From the NCBI GenBank assembly GCA_903922175.1, contig CAIXSY010000236.1, forward strand, positions 1 to 43,608: a DNA stretch of 43,608 bases, in the 5' to 3' direction. This DNA comes from an uncultured delta proteobacterium. Its GTDB lineage: Bacteria; Bdellovibrionota_C; UBA2361; CAIXSY01. The notes below the pieces were generated by a model that saw only the letters and a list, made by a program, of their open reading frames with translations, was not told the origin of the DNA and ran no database searches. Positions 14,605 through 22,616 of this stretch are shown piece by piece (positions within the stretch are counted from its first letter, which is position 1; each line of letters opens with the position of its first letter). The position numbers and the translations under genes were made by a program.

Positions 14605-16296
14605 ATGCCCGCATGCCGCATCTGCCAGCAAGACTTTGTCATTACCAACGAAGACATGGAGTTCTATGCCGACCAGGGGCCGAAGGTGCACGGTCGACGT
14701 GTTGGGGTGCCGCCGCCGACGTTGTGCATGCAGTGTCGCATTCGGCGCAAATTGGCTTTTCGCAATGAGCGCCGTCTCTACCGCCGCCGCTGTGATCAAA
14801 GCGGCAAAGAGCTGTTTTCAATCTACTCCCCAGACAAGCCCTATACGGTCTATGAGAATGGCGTGTGGTATGGAGATAGCTGGGATGCGCGTACCTTTGG
14901 CCGAGCCTACGATCCGGCGCGATCATTTTTCGAGCAGTTCTCCGATCTCTTGCGAGCTGTTCCGCGTCCGGCGCGAATAACCTTTGGGGTTAGCGAAAAT
15001 AGCGATTATTGCAACCATCATTTGAGCTGCAAAGACTGCTATCTTTTCTTCTGGGGCGATAACTCCGAGCGTTCGGTGTTGTGCTATGGTTGTGGCCGCT
15101 TGCGCAACTGTCTCGATTGCAAGGCCAGTGAAAATTGTACGAGCTGCGCGCATACGCTTGATTGCATGCACTGTAACGACTGTGCCTATATCGAAGATTG
15201 CGAGCGGGTGAGCGAGAGCCGCTATATGCTCAACTGCCGTGATTGTCGCAACTGTTTTCAGTGCGTCAACCTGCGGCATAAGCAATACTGCATTAGAAAT
15301 ACGCCGTATCCATCGAAAGCGGCATACGAAAGCGAACTAGCTAAATATCCTTGGCAGAGTTTTGCCGAACAAACTCGGCAGCAGGCCGAGTTTCAAAGTT
15401 TTGCCGCAGCCTTTCCGCGCCGGGCACTTCATCTTCTGCGTGTTGAGGATTGTCGCGGCGATCATATCGGGTCAGGGAAGGATTGTCGTGAGTGCTACTG
15501 GTTGATCGGCGATCAAAATGAGCGTTGTCGCTATACGGTTGCAAGCGGCGAGAAAACCTTTCGACTCTACGATATGTACGGTTCCGGCTACAATCTGGTG
15601 AGCTGCTACGAGTCTTTTGGGCTTGCGAATGGCGTCCAGGATTGCGGTTTTTGTCTCTACGTTACCGACGGCGTACGCGACACCTACTATAGCGCCGACT
15701 GTCGCAGCTCGCATGACCTATTTGGCTGCGTTGGACTCAACCACGCTGAGTATTGCATCCTCAACGTCAAATACTCCCCCGCTGAGTACGAGGCGCTAAG
15801 CTCAAAAATCATTGAAGATATGCGCGCACGGAAAGAGTGGGGTGAGTTTTTTCCACTTAGCGTATCGCCCTTTGGCTATAACGAAAGCGCAGCTGCCGAT
15901 CACTATCCGCTTCTGGAGGCGGAGGCATGCGCGCTCGGCGCCCATTGGTCAGACTATGAGCGCTCGCAGCCGCAGGTTGTGGGTGCGGCTTCAACCGAGA
16001 CTCTGCCGGATTCATTGGAGTTGACCACGGATGATATCCTTGGGCAGACACTTCTTTGTTGCGAGAGTTCGCTACCGTTTCGCATCAGCCGGCTAGAATT
16101 GCAGCTGTGCCGCGACTTACGTGTGCCGCTACCAAGACTGCATCCAGACGTGCGCCTGCACCGCCTGGCGCGCGCATTCGGCCCCTTTAGGTTATGGCGG
16201 AGCACGTGCTCTCAGTGCGGTCGCACGACGGATAGCGGTGTCGATCCGAAGGTCTGTGCACGGGTGCTGTGCGAGCGCTGCTTTGAAGGGGGTTAG
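14605..16296 (+). CDS. Cysteine-ladder protein, paralogue B
   Basis: A 563-residue soluble protein with more than 45 cysteines. N-terminal zinc finger: CRICQQDF (residues 4-11) and CMQCRIRRKLAFRNER (about 37-52), followed by RRCDQSGKELFSIYSPDKPY and VWYGDSWDA. The solenoid region (about 130-230 and 270-390) has regular N-C-x-x-C steps. Two repeated modules, CFQCVNLRHKQYCIRN and LFGCVGLNHAEYCILN, each precede a Y-x-x-x-EYE/AYE helix. The C-terminal finger is CSQCGRTTDSGV with CERCFEG. The N- and C-terminal domains share a pattern (C..S..F.I...PLPRL...R...L...C) suggesting an internal duplication. AAAGGA lies before the ATG. Possible roles are metal or redox binding or RNA contact, but nothing here decides between them. 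Confidence 0.75.
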   Translation: MPACRICQQDFVITNEDMEFYADQGPKVHGRRVGVPPPTLCMQCRIRRKLAFRNERRLYRRRCDQSGKELFSIYSPDKPYTVYENGVWYGDSWDARTFGRAYDPARSFFEQFSDLLRAVPRPARITFGVSENSDYCNHHLSCKDCYLFFWGDNSERSVLCYGCGRLRNCLDCKASENCTSCAHTLDCMHCNDCAYIEDCERVSESRYMLNCRDCRNCFQCVNLRHKQYCIRNTPYPSKAAYESELAKYPWQSFAEQTRQQAEFQSFAAAFPRRALHLLRVEDCRGDHIGSGKDCRECYWLIGDQNERCRYTVASGEKTFRLYDMYGSGYNLVSCYESFGLANGVQDCGFCLYVTDGVRDTYYSADCRSSHDLFGCVGLNHAEYCILNVKYSPAEYEALSSKIIEDMRARKEWGEFFPLSVSPFGYNESAAADHYPLLEAEACALGAHWSDYERSQPQVVGAASTETLPDSLELTTDDILGQTLLCCESSLPFRISRLELQLCRDLRVPLPRLHPDVRLHRLARAFGPFRLWRSTCSQCGRTTDSGVDPKVCARVLCERCFEGG

Positions 16297-16338
16297 CCTG
16301 TCATGAGCGAGCGTAAGCGAGTCGAATGAAGGGACACA

Positions 16339-16454
16339 TAGCCAAACACATTTAAAGAGATACAGCCAAGCCGAAGGCTTGTCCAAAATGTATTTTAGGC
16401 TCGCATGCCTCAGTAGTTATTGGTTTTTTGGGAAATTTCAAATGTGTTTGGCTA
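16339..16454. repeat. 116-bp segment bounded by 15-bp perfect inverted repeats
   Basis: TAGCCAAACACATTT (16339-16353) pairs exactly with AAATGTGTTTGGCTA (16440-16454). The interior contains a small GCC/GGC hairpin (AGCCGAAGGCT) and a T-rich segment. No direct duplication is evident at its borders. Confidence 0.6.
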
Positions 16455-16472
16455 GTCTTGAAACGTGTACTC

Positions 16473-16545
16473 TCTGCGGTCTGTTTTTAGCAGTCAGCCG
16501 AAAGCTGACCGCAGATCTCTGACAGCAGCTTACAGAAGACAGATC
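16473..16545 (+). repeat. CTGCAG-family dispersed repeat, copy 1
   Basis: Contains GCAGTCAGCCGAAAGCTGAC and the CAGATCTCTGA...CAGCTTACAGA block shared with copies at 18415, 26448 and 42115. Two competing hairpins are possible: TCTGCGGTC (16473) with GACCGCAGA (16507), and GTCAGC with GCTGAC around CGAAA. Confidence 0.55.
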
Positions 16546-16621
16546 ACTTACATCCAGGGCGATTTCATCTCGTCGCAACCCGCTAACCCATGAAATTGCT
16601 CTGCCGTATACCATCTTCCCC

Positions 16622-16650
16622 ATGACAACAGCGTTACTTCACAGTATACT
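16622..16650 (+). promoter_or_regulatory. Strong sigma-70-like promoter for cysteine-ladder gene C
   Basis: ATGACA (16622-16627), 17-bp spacer, TATACT (16645-16650): each box matches the consensus at five of six bases. The predicted transcript start is about 7-9 bases before the ATG at 16666 and no Shine-Dalgarno lies between, so the mRNA should be nearly leaderless. Confidence 0.55.
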
Positions 16651-16665
16651 CAGCCTTAATAAATT

Positions 16666-18351
16666 ATGACACAGAATAAGACCTGTCGGGAATGCGAGGC
16701 GAACTTTGTAGTAAGCCTTGAGCAGCTTACCTTTCTTGAAAAGATCTCACCGATTATTAGCGGGCGGGGGTATTCTATTCCCGCGCCGACACTCTGCCCA
16801 TCGTGCCGATTATGGCGGCGTCTGGTGTGGCGTAATGAGGGCTATGTTACATCCCACGCTTCGTCGTTCTCGCGTCGCCCGATATTCTCCTCCTATTTCG
16901 GGAAGCGATCGTTTCCGGTGGTGAGCTGCGAGGAGTGGTGGAGCGATTCCTGGGACAGCATCGACGCTGGACGAGAGTACGATTTCAATGAAACGTTCTT
17001 TTCACAGTGGCGCGAGTTGCGCAGCGCCGTGCCGCACCCGGCGCTCTCGGTGGCACGTATGGAAAACAGCGACTACTGTGCCAATGCGGGCGACCTCAAG
17101 AACTGCTATCTGCTCTTTAATGCCGATTTTAACCAGGACTGTATGTATGGCGCGGGGATCTATAATTCGCGTGACTGCATCGACTGCGCCGATATTTCGA
17201 TGTGCGAGTTGTGCTACGACTGTACCTCGTGCCAGCGCTGCTACAATCTGCAGGCCTCGGAGTCGTGTGAAGACTGCATCGACTCCCACTTCCTTCTTAA
17301 CTGCCGCTCGTCGCAGCACTGCTTCGGCTGTGTCAATCTGCGCCGCCGCCAGTACTGCATCTTCAATAAGCAGGTACGCAAGGAGGAGTACGCGCGTTAC
17401 CTGGCTTCGCTTAACCTATCGTCATTTGTCGAACGCTCACGAATCGCGGCGCAGTTTGAGGCGTTGGCCATGCAACAGCCGAGGCCGCACGTGCTTTCTT
17501 TTCGGGCAGAAAATTGCACAGGTAACTGTATCAGCCAGGCGCGCAACTGTACGGAGTGTTATATGGTGCGCAATGGTGAGGATCTGCACCATTGCTTTAG
17601 CCTGAGTGGAGAGGTGCCCTCAAAGGACTGTTGGGATGCGAGTTACTTTGGTGGAAACTTGGAGCTAGCCTATGAGTGTACTGTTAGCGGCTCGAATGCT
17701 TTTCAGCTCCGGTTCTGCCACGACTGTTGGGATGGTTGCTCGGATCTCTCCTATTGCGATATGTGCCCAGGTTGCGAACATTGCTTTGGCTGCGTGGGCT
17801 TGCGCAAGAAGAGTTATTGCATCCTCAACAAGCAATACAGCCGTGAGCAGTACGAGGATCTGCTTGGGCGTGTGATCGAACACATGCGGGGGACAGGGGA
17901 GTGGGGTGAATTCTTTCCGGCGCAGCTATCGCCCTGCCCCTATAACTTGACCGTAGCGCAGTTTTATTTTCCGAAGACAAGAGAGGAGGTCGAGCGTAAT
18001 GGCATGATCTGGGTCGAGCGCGAGGTGCCCAATGCAGCGCGTGTCATCTCGGCGCACGATCTACCTGATGGCCTGCCCGCTAGTGATGATTCGATTACGG
18101 CAAAAAGTTTGGGCAGCGGACGGGCTTTTCGCATTACCGGTGAGGAGATCAAACGCTACCGCTCTTTTAATGTGCCGCTCCCGCGCTATGCCTATGACGA
18201 AAGAATTGAAGCGCGTCGCCGCAAACTGGGGGCCGTGCATCTCTTTCCTCGCCGCTGTGCCAAAACTGGACGTGAACTGCTGACACCGTTTGGACCCGAG
18301 AGTCCTTGGATAATCTGGGATAGAGAGGTGTATGAGGAGGAGTTCAATTAG
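16666..18351 (+). CDS. Cysteine-ladder protein, paralogue C
   Basis: A 561-residue soluble protein with the same architecture as paralogue B. N-terminal finger CRECEANF and CPSCRLWRRLVWRNEG; SFPVVSCEEWWSDSWDS; solenoid steps such as NSDYCAN, KNCYLLF, RDCIDCAD, CELCYDC, CQRCYNL, CEDCIDS; module HCFGCVNLRRRQYCIFN at about 221 and its repeat HCFGCVGLRKKSYCILN at about 373, so the solenoid is internally duplicated. EWGEFFPAQLSPCPYN follows, a block conserved in all three paralogues (WGQYLP and WGEFFP in A and B). The C-terminus ends in CAKTGREL...WDREVYEEEF. Parallel orientation to B with a 370-bp palindrome-rich gap and its own promoter. Function unknown. Confidence 0.75.
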   Translation: MTQNKTCRECEANFVVSLEQLTFLEKISPIISGRGYSIPAPTLCPSCRLWRRLVWRNEGYVTSHASSFSRRPIFSSYFGKRSFPVVSCEEWWSDSWDSIDAGREYDFNETFFSQWRELRSAVPHPALSVARMENSDYCANAGDLKNCYLLFNADFNQDCMYGAGIYNSRDCIDCADISMCELCYDCTSCQRCYNLQASESCEDCIDSHFLLNCRSSQHCFGCVNLRRRQYCIFNKQVRKEEYARYLASLNLSSFVERSRIAAQFEALAMQQPRPHVLSFRAENCTGNCISQARNCTECYMVRNGEDLHHCFSLSGEVPSKDCWDASYFGGNLELAYECTVSGSNAFQLRFCHDCWDGCSDLSYCDMCPGCEHCFGCVGLRKKSYCILNKQYSREQYEDLLGRVIEHMRGTGEWGEFFPAQLSPCPYNLTVAQFYFPKTREEVERNGMIWVEREVPNAARVISAHDLPDGLPASDDSITAKSLGSGRAFRITGEEIKRYRSFNVPLPRYAYDERIEARRRKLGAVHLFPRRCAKTGRELLTPFGPESPWIIWDREVYEEEFN

Positions 18352-18414
18352 AGAGCTTTGAAGGGTCTCTGTAATTACTAGCGAGGCGAAGCCTCAGACC
18401 GACGAGCGTTGATC

Positions 18415-18482
18415 TGTAATCTGCTTTCAGAGATCTGCTTTCCGCTGACTGCATCTGATGCAGCAGCAGCTTTCGGCCGCAG
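18415..18482 (-). repeat. CTGCAG-family dispersed repeat, copy 2 (inverted)
   Basis: Reverse complement of the family: it contains GCTGCATC/GATGCAGC pairing (TGCATCTGATGCA at the centre), GCTGACTGCATC, and CTTTCGGCCGCAGC. It lies in a 281-bp gene-free gap between cysteine-ladder gene C and tpx. Confidence 0.55.
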
Positions 18483-18632
18483 CCCGTCTCGCCATAGCTT
18501 CGACCGCGTGGCCGAGCTAAGGCGGAAGGTCGAGCGAAGGGGGGAAGCTCCTGATGAGGCGGTAAATACTGGACTCTGCCCTGGTTCCACGATAAGCTCT
18601 GGTAATACATTGCTCTTTAACTACGGAGCTTT

Positions 18633-19160
18633 ATGAACACCACCAATAAAAACATCACCTTTAAAGGCGGCCCCCTGACTCTGCTCGGTAAAGAGCTGCG
18701 TGTCGGCGATTTTTTGCCGGCGTTTAAGCTTACCGCCAATGACATGAGCGATTTCAAGAGTGAATCGCTGCGCGGGAAAACGGTAATCCTCTCGGTCGTG
18801 CCTAGTCTTGATACTCCGGTATGCTCCATTCAGACTAAGCGCTTCAATCAGGAGGTCTCAGGCCTGGGCAAAGATTCTGGTAAGGAGGTGATCGTGCTCA
18901 CTGTGAGCATGGATCTGCCGTTTGCACAGAAGCGCTGGTGTGGTGCTGAAGGGGTTACGAGCGTTGTCACCGCCAGTGATTATAAGTATCGCTCTTTTGG
19001 TGAGGCCTTTGGTGTGCTGATTAAAGAGTGGGGGCTTTTGGGACGGGCAATCTTTGTTGCCGACCGCGACGGCAAGATCGTTCATCTTGAATACGTACCT
19101 GAGGTATCCACTGAACCAAACTACGAGGCGGCACTTAAAAAGGTGAAAGAGGCGGCGTAG
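18633..19160 (+). CDS. tpx: Thiol peroxidase Tpx (atypical 2-Cys peroxiredoxin)
   Basis: Reduces hydrogen peroxide and organic peroxides, using thioredoxin as electron donor. The 175-residue length is normal. Opening TFKGGPLTLLGKELRVGDF is the Tpx signature. The peroxidatic cysteine is C64 in SLDTPVCSIQTKRFN and the resolving cysteine C103 in KRWCGAEG, as expected for the Tpx subfamily. RAIFVADRDGKIVHLEYVPE closes the thioredoxin fold. GGAG lies before the ATG. tyrA begins 4 bp downstream, so the two are almost surely cotranscribed. In many bacteria tpx is isolated, so the pairing with aromatic amino acid synthesis is unusual but gives no functional clue. Confidence 0.95.
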   Translation: MNTTNKNITFKGGPLTLLGKELRVGDFLPAFKLTANDMSDFKSESLRGKTVILSVVPSLDTPVCSIQTKRFNQEVSGLGKDSGKEVIVLTVSMDLPFAQKRWCGAEGVTSVVTASDYKYRSFGEAFGVLIKEWGLLGRAIFVADRDGKIVHLEYVPEVSTEPNYEAALKKVKEAA

Positions 19161-19164
19161 GCGG

Positions 19165-20274
19165 GTGGATCTCGACGAGCTTCGAAAACAGATTGATGCC
19201 TGCGATGAGATTCTCATCGATTCATTGGCGCGTCGCTTAGCGTTGGTGCGCGAAGTAGCGCGTGCCAAATGTAGTGGGGAGCAGGCACTGTTCCAACGTG
19301 ATCGTGAGCGTGAGGTTGTTTCGCGCGCTGTAGAGAGAGGTAAGTCCCAGGGCGTATCCGGCGTTGACACTGAGAGTTTTATGCACAGTGTGATTGAACT
19401 TTCTCACGTCAACCAGGAGGCGGAATTTAATCGCGCAGCACAGCATCCAAAGTGTCTTCTGATTGTTGGTGGAGCGGGTCGAATGGGAAGCCGCTTTGGG
19501 GCGGAGTTCAAGAGGCGTGGTCATCGCGTGCTGGTTCTGGAGCTGGGTGAGCCGGTTTCTGCTGAATTAGTTGCGCGCGCTGATTGTGTCATGCTTGCAG
19601 TTCCGATGGGCCAGGTGTTGCAGGTGGCGGGTATTGTTGCCCCTCTCGTGCGCCCAGACGCGCTTCTCGTCGATATTAATAGCCTTAAGCAGGATGTGTG
19701 CCGTGTCATGGCTGAACACTGCCGCGGTGAGGTTCTCGGCACTCACCCCATGTTTGGCGCTACGGTTAGTACATTGCGCCGTCAAAAAGTGGTTTTATGT
19801 CCTGTGCGGCGTGGACCGCTCAGTGAATGGTTCATCGCTGAGCTTGGTAGCTTGGGGCTTGAGACTGTGGAAAGCGATTCGCAGGTCCATGATCGGATGA
19901 TGGCGCGGGTGCAGGCTTTGACTCATTTTAGTAAGCTAGCGCTGGGGGAGGCCTGGCGCCGTGGCGGAATAGCTATCGAAGAGACCTTGGGATTTGTGAG
20001 CCCAATCTATCGCCTCGAATTGGCCATGGTCGGGCGTCTCTTTGCCCAGGACCCTGAACTTTACGCTGAAATTGAGATGGAGAACCCCTGGGCCAGCGCC
20101 GTTCGCGGCGATCTGGTCGCCGCGGTGGGGGAGGTGCATGCGTTACTTTCGCGTGGTGACCGAGCTGGATTTTCCGCTTTTTTTGCGCGGATTCGCGACT
20201 ACCTGCGCGGCTTTTCAGATGAGGCGCTGGCGCTTTCGGATCGCGTGGTTGATGATTTAGTAAAGAGGGCATAG
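19165..20274 (+). CDS. tyrA: Bifunctional chorismate mutase/prephenate dehydrogenase (T-protein)
   Basis: Converts chorismate to prephenate and then, with NAD+, to 4-hydroxyphenylpyruvate in tyrosine synthesis. Residues 1-85 form an AroQ-type chorismate mutase: DELRKQIDACDEILIDSLARR, RREVA-like segment, FQRDREREVVSRA, with the conserved active-site arginine, lysine and glutamate-rich helices. Residues 95-369 form the dehydrogenase: LIVGGAGRMGSRF (about 97-109) binds NAD, ADCVMLAVPMGQV follows, and LGTHPMFG carries the catalytic histidine at about residue 195. This fused arrangement is the enterobacterial type. The start is GTG at 19165, directly after tpx. Followed by a small membrane peptide gene and pdxH. 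Confidence 0.94.
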   Translation: MDLDELRKQIDACDEILIDSLARRLALVREVARAKCSGEQALFQRDREREVVSRAVERGKSQGVSGVDTESFMHSVIELSHVNQEAEFNRAAQHPKCLLIVGGAGRMGSRFGAEFKRRGHRVLVLELGEPVSAELVARADCVMLAVPMGQVLQVAGIVAPLVRPDALLVDINSLKQDVCRVMAEHCRGEVLGTHPMFGATVSTLRRQKVVLCPVRRGPLSEWFIAELGSLGLETVESDSQVHDRMMARVQALTHFSKLALGEAWRRGGIAIEETLGFVSPIYRLELAMVGRLFAQDPELYAEIEMENPWASAVRGDLVAAVGEVHALLSRGDRAGFSAFFARIRDYLRGFSDEALALSDRVVDDLVKRA

Positions 20275-20282
20275 GGATCGTT

Positions 20283-20372
20283 ATGAAGAAAACAGCACTT
20301 ATTCTCAACGCCATTCCTATTCTTATTGTTTTGGCTGCGGTTGTTCTGTATCTGATGATGCGTTTTTCATAA
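20283..20372 (+). CDS. Single-pass membrane peptide, 29 aa
   Basis: A short frame starting MKKTALILNAIPILIVL and ending MMRFS, consisting of a basic start and one hydrophobic helix of about 20 residues. It starts 8 bp after the tyrA stop, with AGGG upstream, and ends 19 bp before pdxH, so it sits inside an operon where a translated gene is plausible. It could alternatively be an isolated signal-anchor without function. No family is recognised. Confidence 0.5.
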   Translation: MKKTALILNAIPILIVLAAVVLYLMMRFS

Positions 20373-20391
20373 GCGTTTTGGATAAGATCCT

Positions 20392-21057
20392 ATGAAATTT
20401 AGCATGCGTGAAGTCCTCTTTGCTCTAACTCATCCGTGGGTTATCTTTGCGCGGCCATTGACGGAACTCGATCTGGCGCCGGAGCCTATGGCGCAGTTTG
20501 CGCGTTGGTTTGAGCGTGCACAGCGTTGTTTTTGGTTACAGTTTCCGGATGCGATGTGTCTTTCGACGATTGACTTGGAAGGGTATCCCGAAGGGCGCAT
20601 GGTGCTGCTCAAAGAGTTCGACAAAAATGGCTTTATCTTTTATACGAATCATAACTCCCGCAAGGGGAGATCGTTGATGGCGAATCCACGTGCTGCGCTT
20701 AGCTTTTATTGGGATGCGCTGCAGCTACAGGTGCGTATTCAGGGGGACGTTGAGCCGGTTCAAGGAGCCGAAGCCGATGCCTATTTTGCTTCCCGTCCGC
20801 GGACAAGTCAGATCGGAGCGTGGGCATCACTGCAGAGCGATAAGCTTGAGTCTCGCGCCGTTCTCGAAGGTCGGATAGGCGAGTTCGAGGAGAAGTTCAA
20901 AGGTCAGGCGGTGCCGAGACCTGAGCATTGGCACGGCTTTCGAATAAAACCGAGGCGCTGTGAGTTCTGGAAGCTTCGCCCGAGCCGCCTCCACGATCGC
21001 TTTGTGTATAGTTTACGTGAAGATGGTGGGTGGGATATTACGAGGCTTTATCCATAG
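20392..21057 (+). CDS. pdxH: Pyridoxamine 5'-phosphate oxidase PdxH
   Basis: FMN-dependent cytoplasmic homodimer that oxidises pyridoxine or pyridoxamine phosphate to pyridoxal phosphate, the last salvage step of vitamin B6. The 221-residue length is typical. FMN and phosphate contacts are visible: GRMVLLKEFD, FYTNHNSRKGRSL, FYWDALQLQVRIQG, RPRTSQIGAWAS.QS, and the C-terminal PRRCEFWKLRPSRLHDR motif. The extended N-terminus (MREVLFALTHPWVIF) is somewhat atypical and precedes the usual DP..QF.W region (PEPMAQFARWFERA). PLP is the cofactor of the tyrosine aminotransferase step that follows TyrA, a possible reason for their linkage. Confidence 0.94.
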   Translation: MKFSMREVLFALTHPWVIFARPLTELDLAPEPMAQFARWFERAQRCFWLQFPDAMCLSTIDLEGYPEGRMVLLKEFDKNGFIFYTNHNSRKGRSLMANPRAALSFYWDALQLQVRIQGDVEPVQGAEADAYFASRPRTSQIGAWASLQSDKLESRAVLEGRIGEFEEKFKGQAVPRPEHWHGFRIKPRRCEFWKLRPSRLHDRFVYSLREDGGWDITRLYP

Positions 21058-21077
21058 CGGCCCAATTAACGTTATGT

Positions 21078-21240
21078 GTAACTGCTCGCCCCTCATCGGC
21101 TAACGCAGACGTCAAACGCCGGACGTAAAACGTCGACGTTAGACGTCCGGCGTTAGACCTTGGACGTCAGCATCATCGGTTCTAGAAATGGTCATTTTGT
21201 TAAGGATATACGCACAACTTGACGAGGGGGCGAGTAGTTC
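21078..21240 (+). mobile_element. Class-1 GTAAC element with perfect 8-bp target duplication
   Basis: A 163-bp element starting GTAACTGCTCGCCCCTCATC and ending GGGGGCGAGTAGTTC. It is flanked by CGTTATGT at 21070-21077 and 21241-21248. The interior has nested palindromes: AACGTCGACGTT (21129-21140) inside AACGCCGGACGT (21115-21126) paired with ACGTCCGGCGTT (21143-21154). The right part (CATCGGTTCTAGAAATGGTC, CATTTTGTTA) is not palindromic but is conserved with the copies at 4871 and 39943. Confidence 0.88.
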
Positions 21241-21247
21241 CGTTATG

Positions 21248-21415
21248 TTTCACACGGAGTTCCACTGAGGTCACACGGAGCGACACAGAGGGGATTATGC
21301 CAGGCCGCACCACGCAACCTCCTGTGGCTTTGACGTGAGCTGCCCTCGGCCTGAGCTCGGGTCGAAGGCAGCCGAACGTAACTCCGTGATTCCACCGTGT
21401 CTCTCCGTGTGAAAC
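21248..21415. repeat. Inverted-repeat element (GTTTC-CACGGAG family), long copy
   Basis: GTTTCACACGGAG (21248-21260) pairs exactly with CTCCGTGTGAAAC (21403-21415); adjacent bases add imperfect pairing (GGAGCGACAC with GTGTCTC). It directly abuts the right target duplication of the preceding element. Shares TATGCCAGGCC and GTTTCxCACGGAGTT with 822-912. It lies just upstream of the alpha/beta hydrolase, so part of it is in that gene's leader. Confidence 0.7.
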
Positions 21416-21459
21416 AAGTAGTGCGTAGTGCCAAAGTGCTGAATGGTTACGATATATCT

Positions 21460-22419
21460 ATGTTCACCCGCCGCTCCAGAGTCGCCTCAATCAAAATCCC
21501 GCAGGGATATTCTCTTGGCTATGAGCTGATCGGTGGCGCCGAAGATGCGCCACCCGTAGTGCTGCTCAATGGCTCTCTTTTTAACTATCGCCAATGGGAT
21601 CTGCTCCTGCGGTGTGGTTTTAAACCGAAGCTTCCCGGTAATACCCGAATCTTGCGCTACGACTATGGTGGCACGGGGCGATCGCTGCGTCGTGGCGTTG
21701 TGCCGTGGAGCATCGATGCACTTGTTGAGGAGCTCAAAGCACTGCTCGACGCCCTGGGGCTTGATCGTGTGCATCTTTATGGCTTAAGCAAGGGCACGAT
21801 CGTGGCCCAGGCTTTTGGCGCCGCGTACCCTGATCGTGTGATTTCTTTGGCCGGGTATGGTTGGTTTCATCTCGATTATTCGCGGATGAAAGGGGTAGCC
21901 CAGTTTTTTGGCGAGCGGCTTAAACATTTCGATCATCTAGGCTGGCGTGACCCCTTGCCCTTGGAGTATGCGGAATTTAAGACGTTGTGGCAGGAGGTTT
22001 ATGACTTCGTCATCACCCACCGCAGGCTAGGCATGCACACCCGAGTGCCCGGTTGGATTCACGCTCTATTTGGAGCTCTTCTCAAAAGGAAAGTTTATCG
22101 CTTGCTTGAGCCGACACCGGCGCGGGTGATGTATGATTGGTTTGCCTATGCCCTGCAGATGATGCCCGAAGCGGGTGATAACTTTCGCCCCTCCTATGCT
22201 GTCCTGCGTGGGATACCAACGCTGATCCAGCACGCGCGCTATGATGGCACGCTTCCACTGGGGATGGCTGAAGAGCTGCATGCGCTGCTGCCGCTGTCGC
22301 AGTTAGTCGAATATCCGAAGGGGTACAATCATATCTCGGTAACTATTAATCCACGCCAAGCGGCGCAGCTGGTGAAGGGATATGCTGAGTTCTTGGCGGA
22401 GAGGTTTCCTTTCTCGTAG
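21460..22419 (+). CDS. Alpha/beta-hydrolase fold protein
   Basis: A 319-residue soluble hydrolase. PPVVLLNGSLFNYRQW (about 31-46) is the first strand and oxyanion loop, RYDYGGTGRS (about 66-75) the usual turn, and GLSKG (108-112) the nucleophile elbow with S110. A histidine in GYNHIS (H291) fits the catalytic base, and an aspartate in YDGTLPL (about residue 260) the acid. A cap region lies between. The substrate cannot be predicted: esterases, lactonases and haloperoxidase-like proteins share this layout. I chose the ATG at 21460; an upstream start at 21397 would translate the arm of the neighbouring palindromic repeat. Confidence 0.85.
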   Translation: MFTRRSRVASIKIPQGYSLGYELIGGAEDAPPVVLLNGSLFNYRQWDLLLRCGFKPKLPGNTRILRYDYGGTGRSLRRGVVPWSIDALVEELKALLDALGLDRVHLYGLSKGTIVAQAFGAAYPDRVISLAGYGWFHLDYSRMKGVAQFFGERLKHFDHLGWRDPLPLEYAEFKTLWQEVYDFVITHRRLGMHTRVPGWIHALFGALLKRKVYRLLEPTPARVMYDWFAYALQMMPEAGDNFRPSYAVLRGIPTLIQHARYDGTLPLGMAEELHALLPLSQLVEYPKGYNHISVTINPRQAAQLVKGYAEFLAERFPFS

Positions 22420-22616
22420 GGTGGTAAAAACAGTACGATATCAGAACCGCGTCCACCGCGTTAATAGTATATGAATGCCCCGATGAAGATACTAATTGAC
22501 CGCATGCCTAAGTTAACAACCTAAAAATATTCACTATTATATATACTTTGCTAGCGTATATATATTATGTATATTTATACTATAAAAGAGTATGAATATA
22601 TGCATCGAGGCTAGAT

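Larger units (their letters stand above)
16297..16621. other. Gene-free spacer packed with palindromes
   Basis: Between cysteine-ladder genes B and C I find no coding sequence. The spacer holds the GAGCGAGCGTAAGCGAGTCG motif (16306-16325), also seen in variant form at 29981, the inverted repeat 16339-16454 and a CTGCAG-family repeat (16473-16545). Confidence 0.5.

Noticed and set aside
16988-17605. 205-residue plus-strand frame
   Set aside because: A shadow frame inside cysteine-ladder gene C; rich in R, A, S and T from the shifted reading, no ribosome binding site or motif.
12720-18351. TGA recoding as in Gracilibacteria, suggested by candidate-phylum-like proteins
   Set aside because: trmD ends at TGA at the family's normal length, and recognised proteins are full length under the standard bacterial code.
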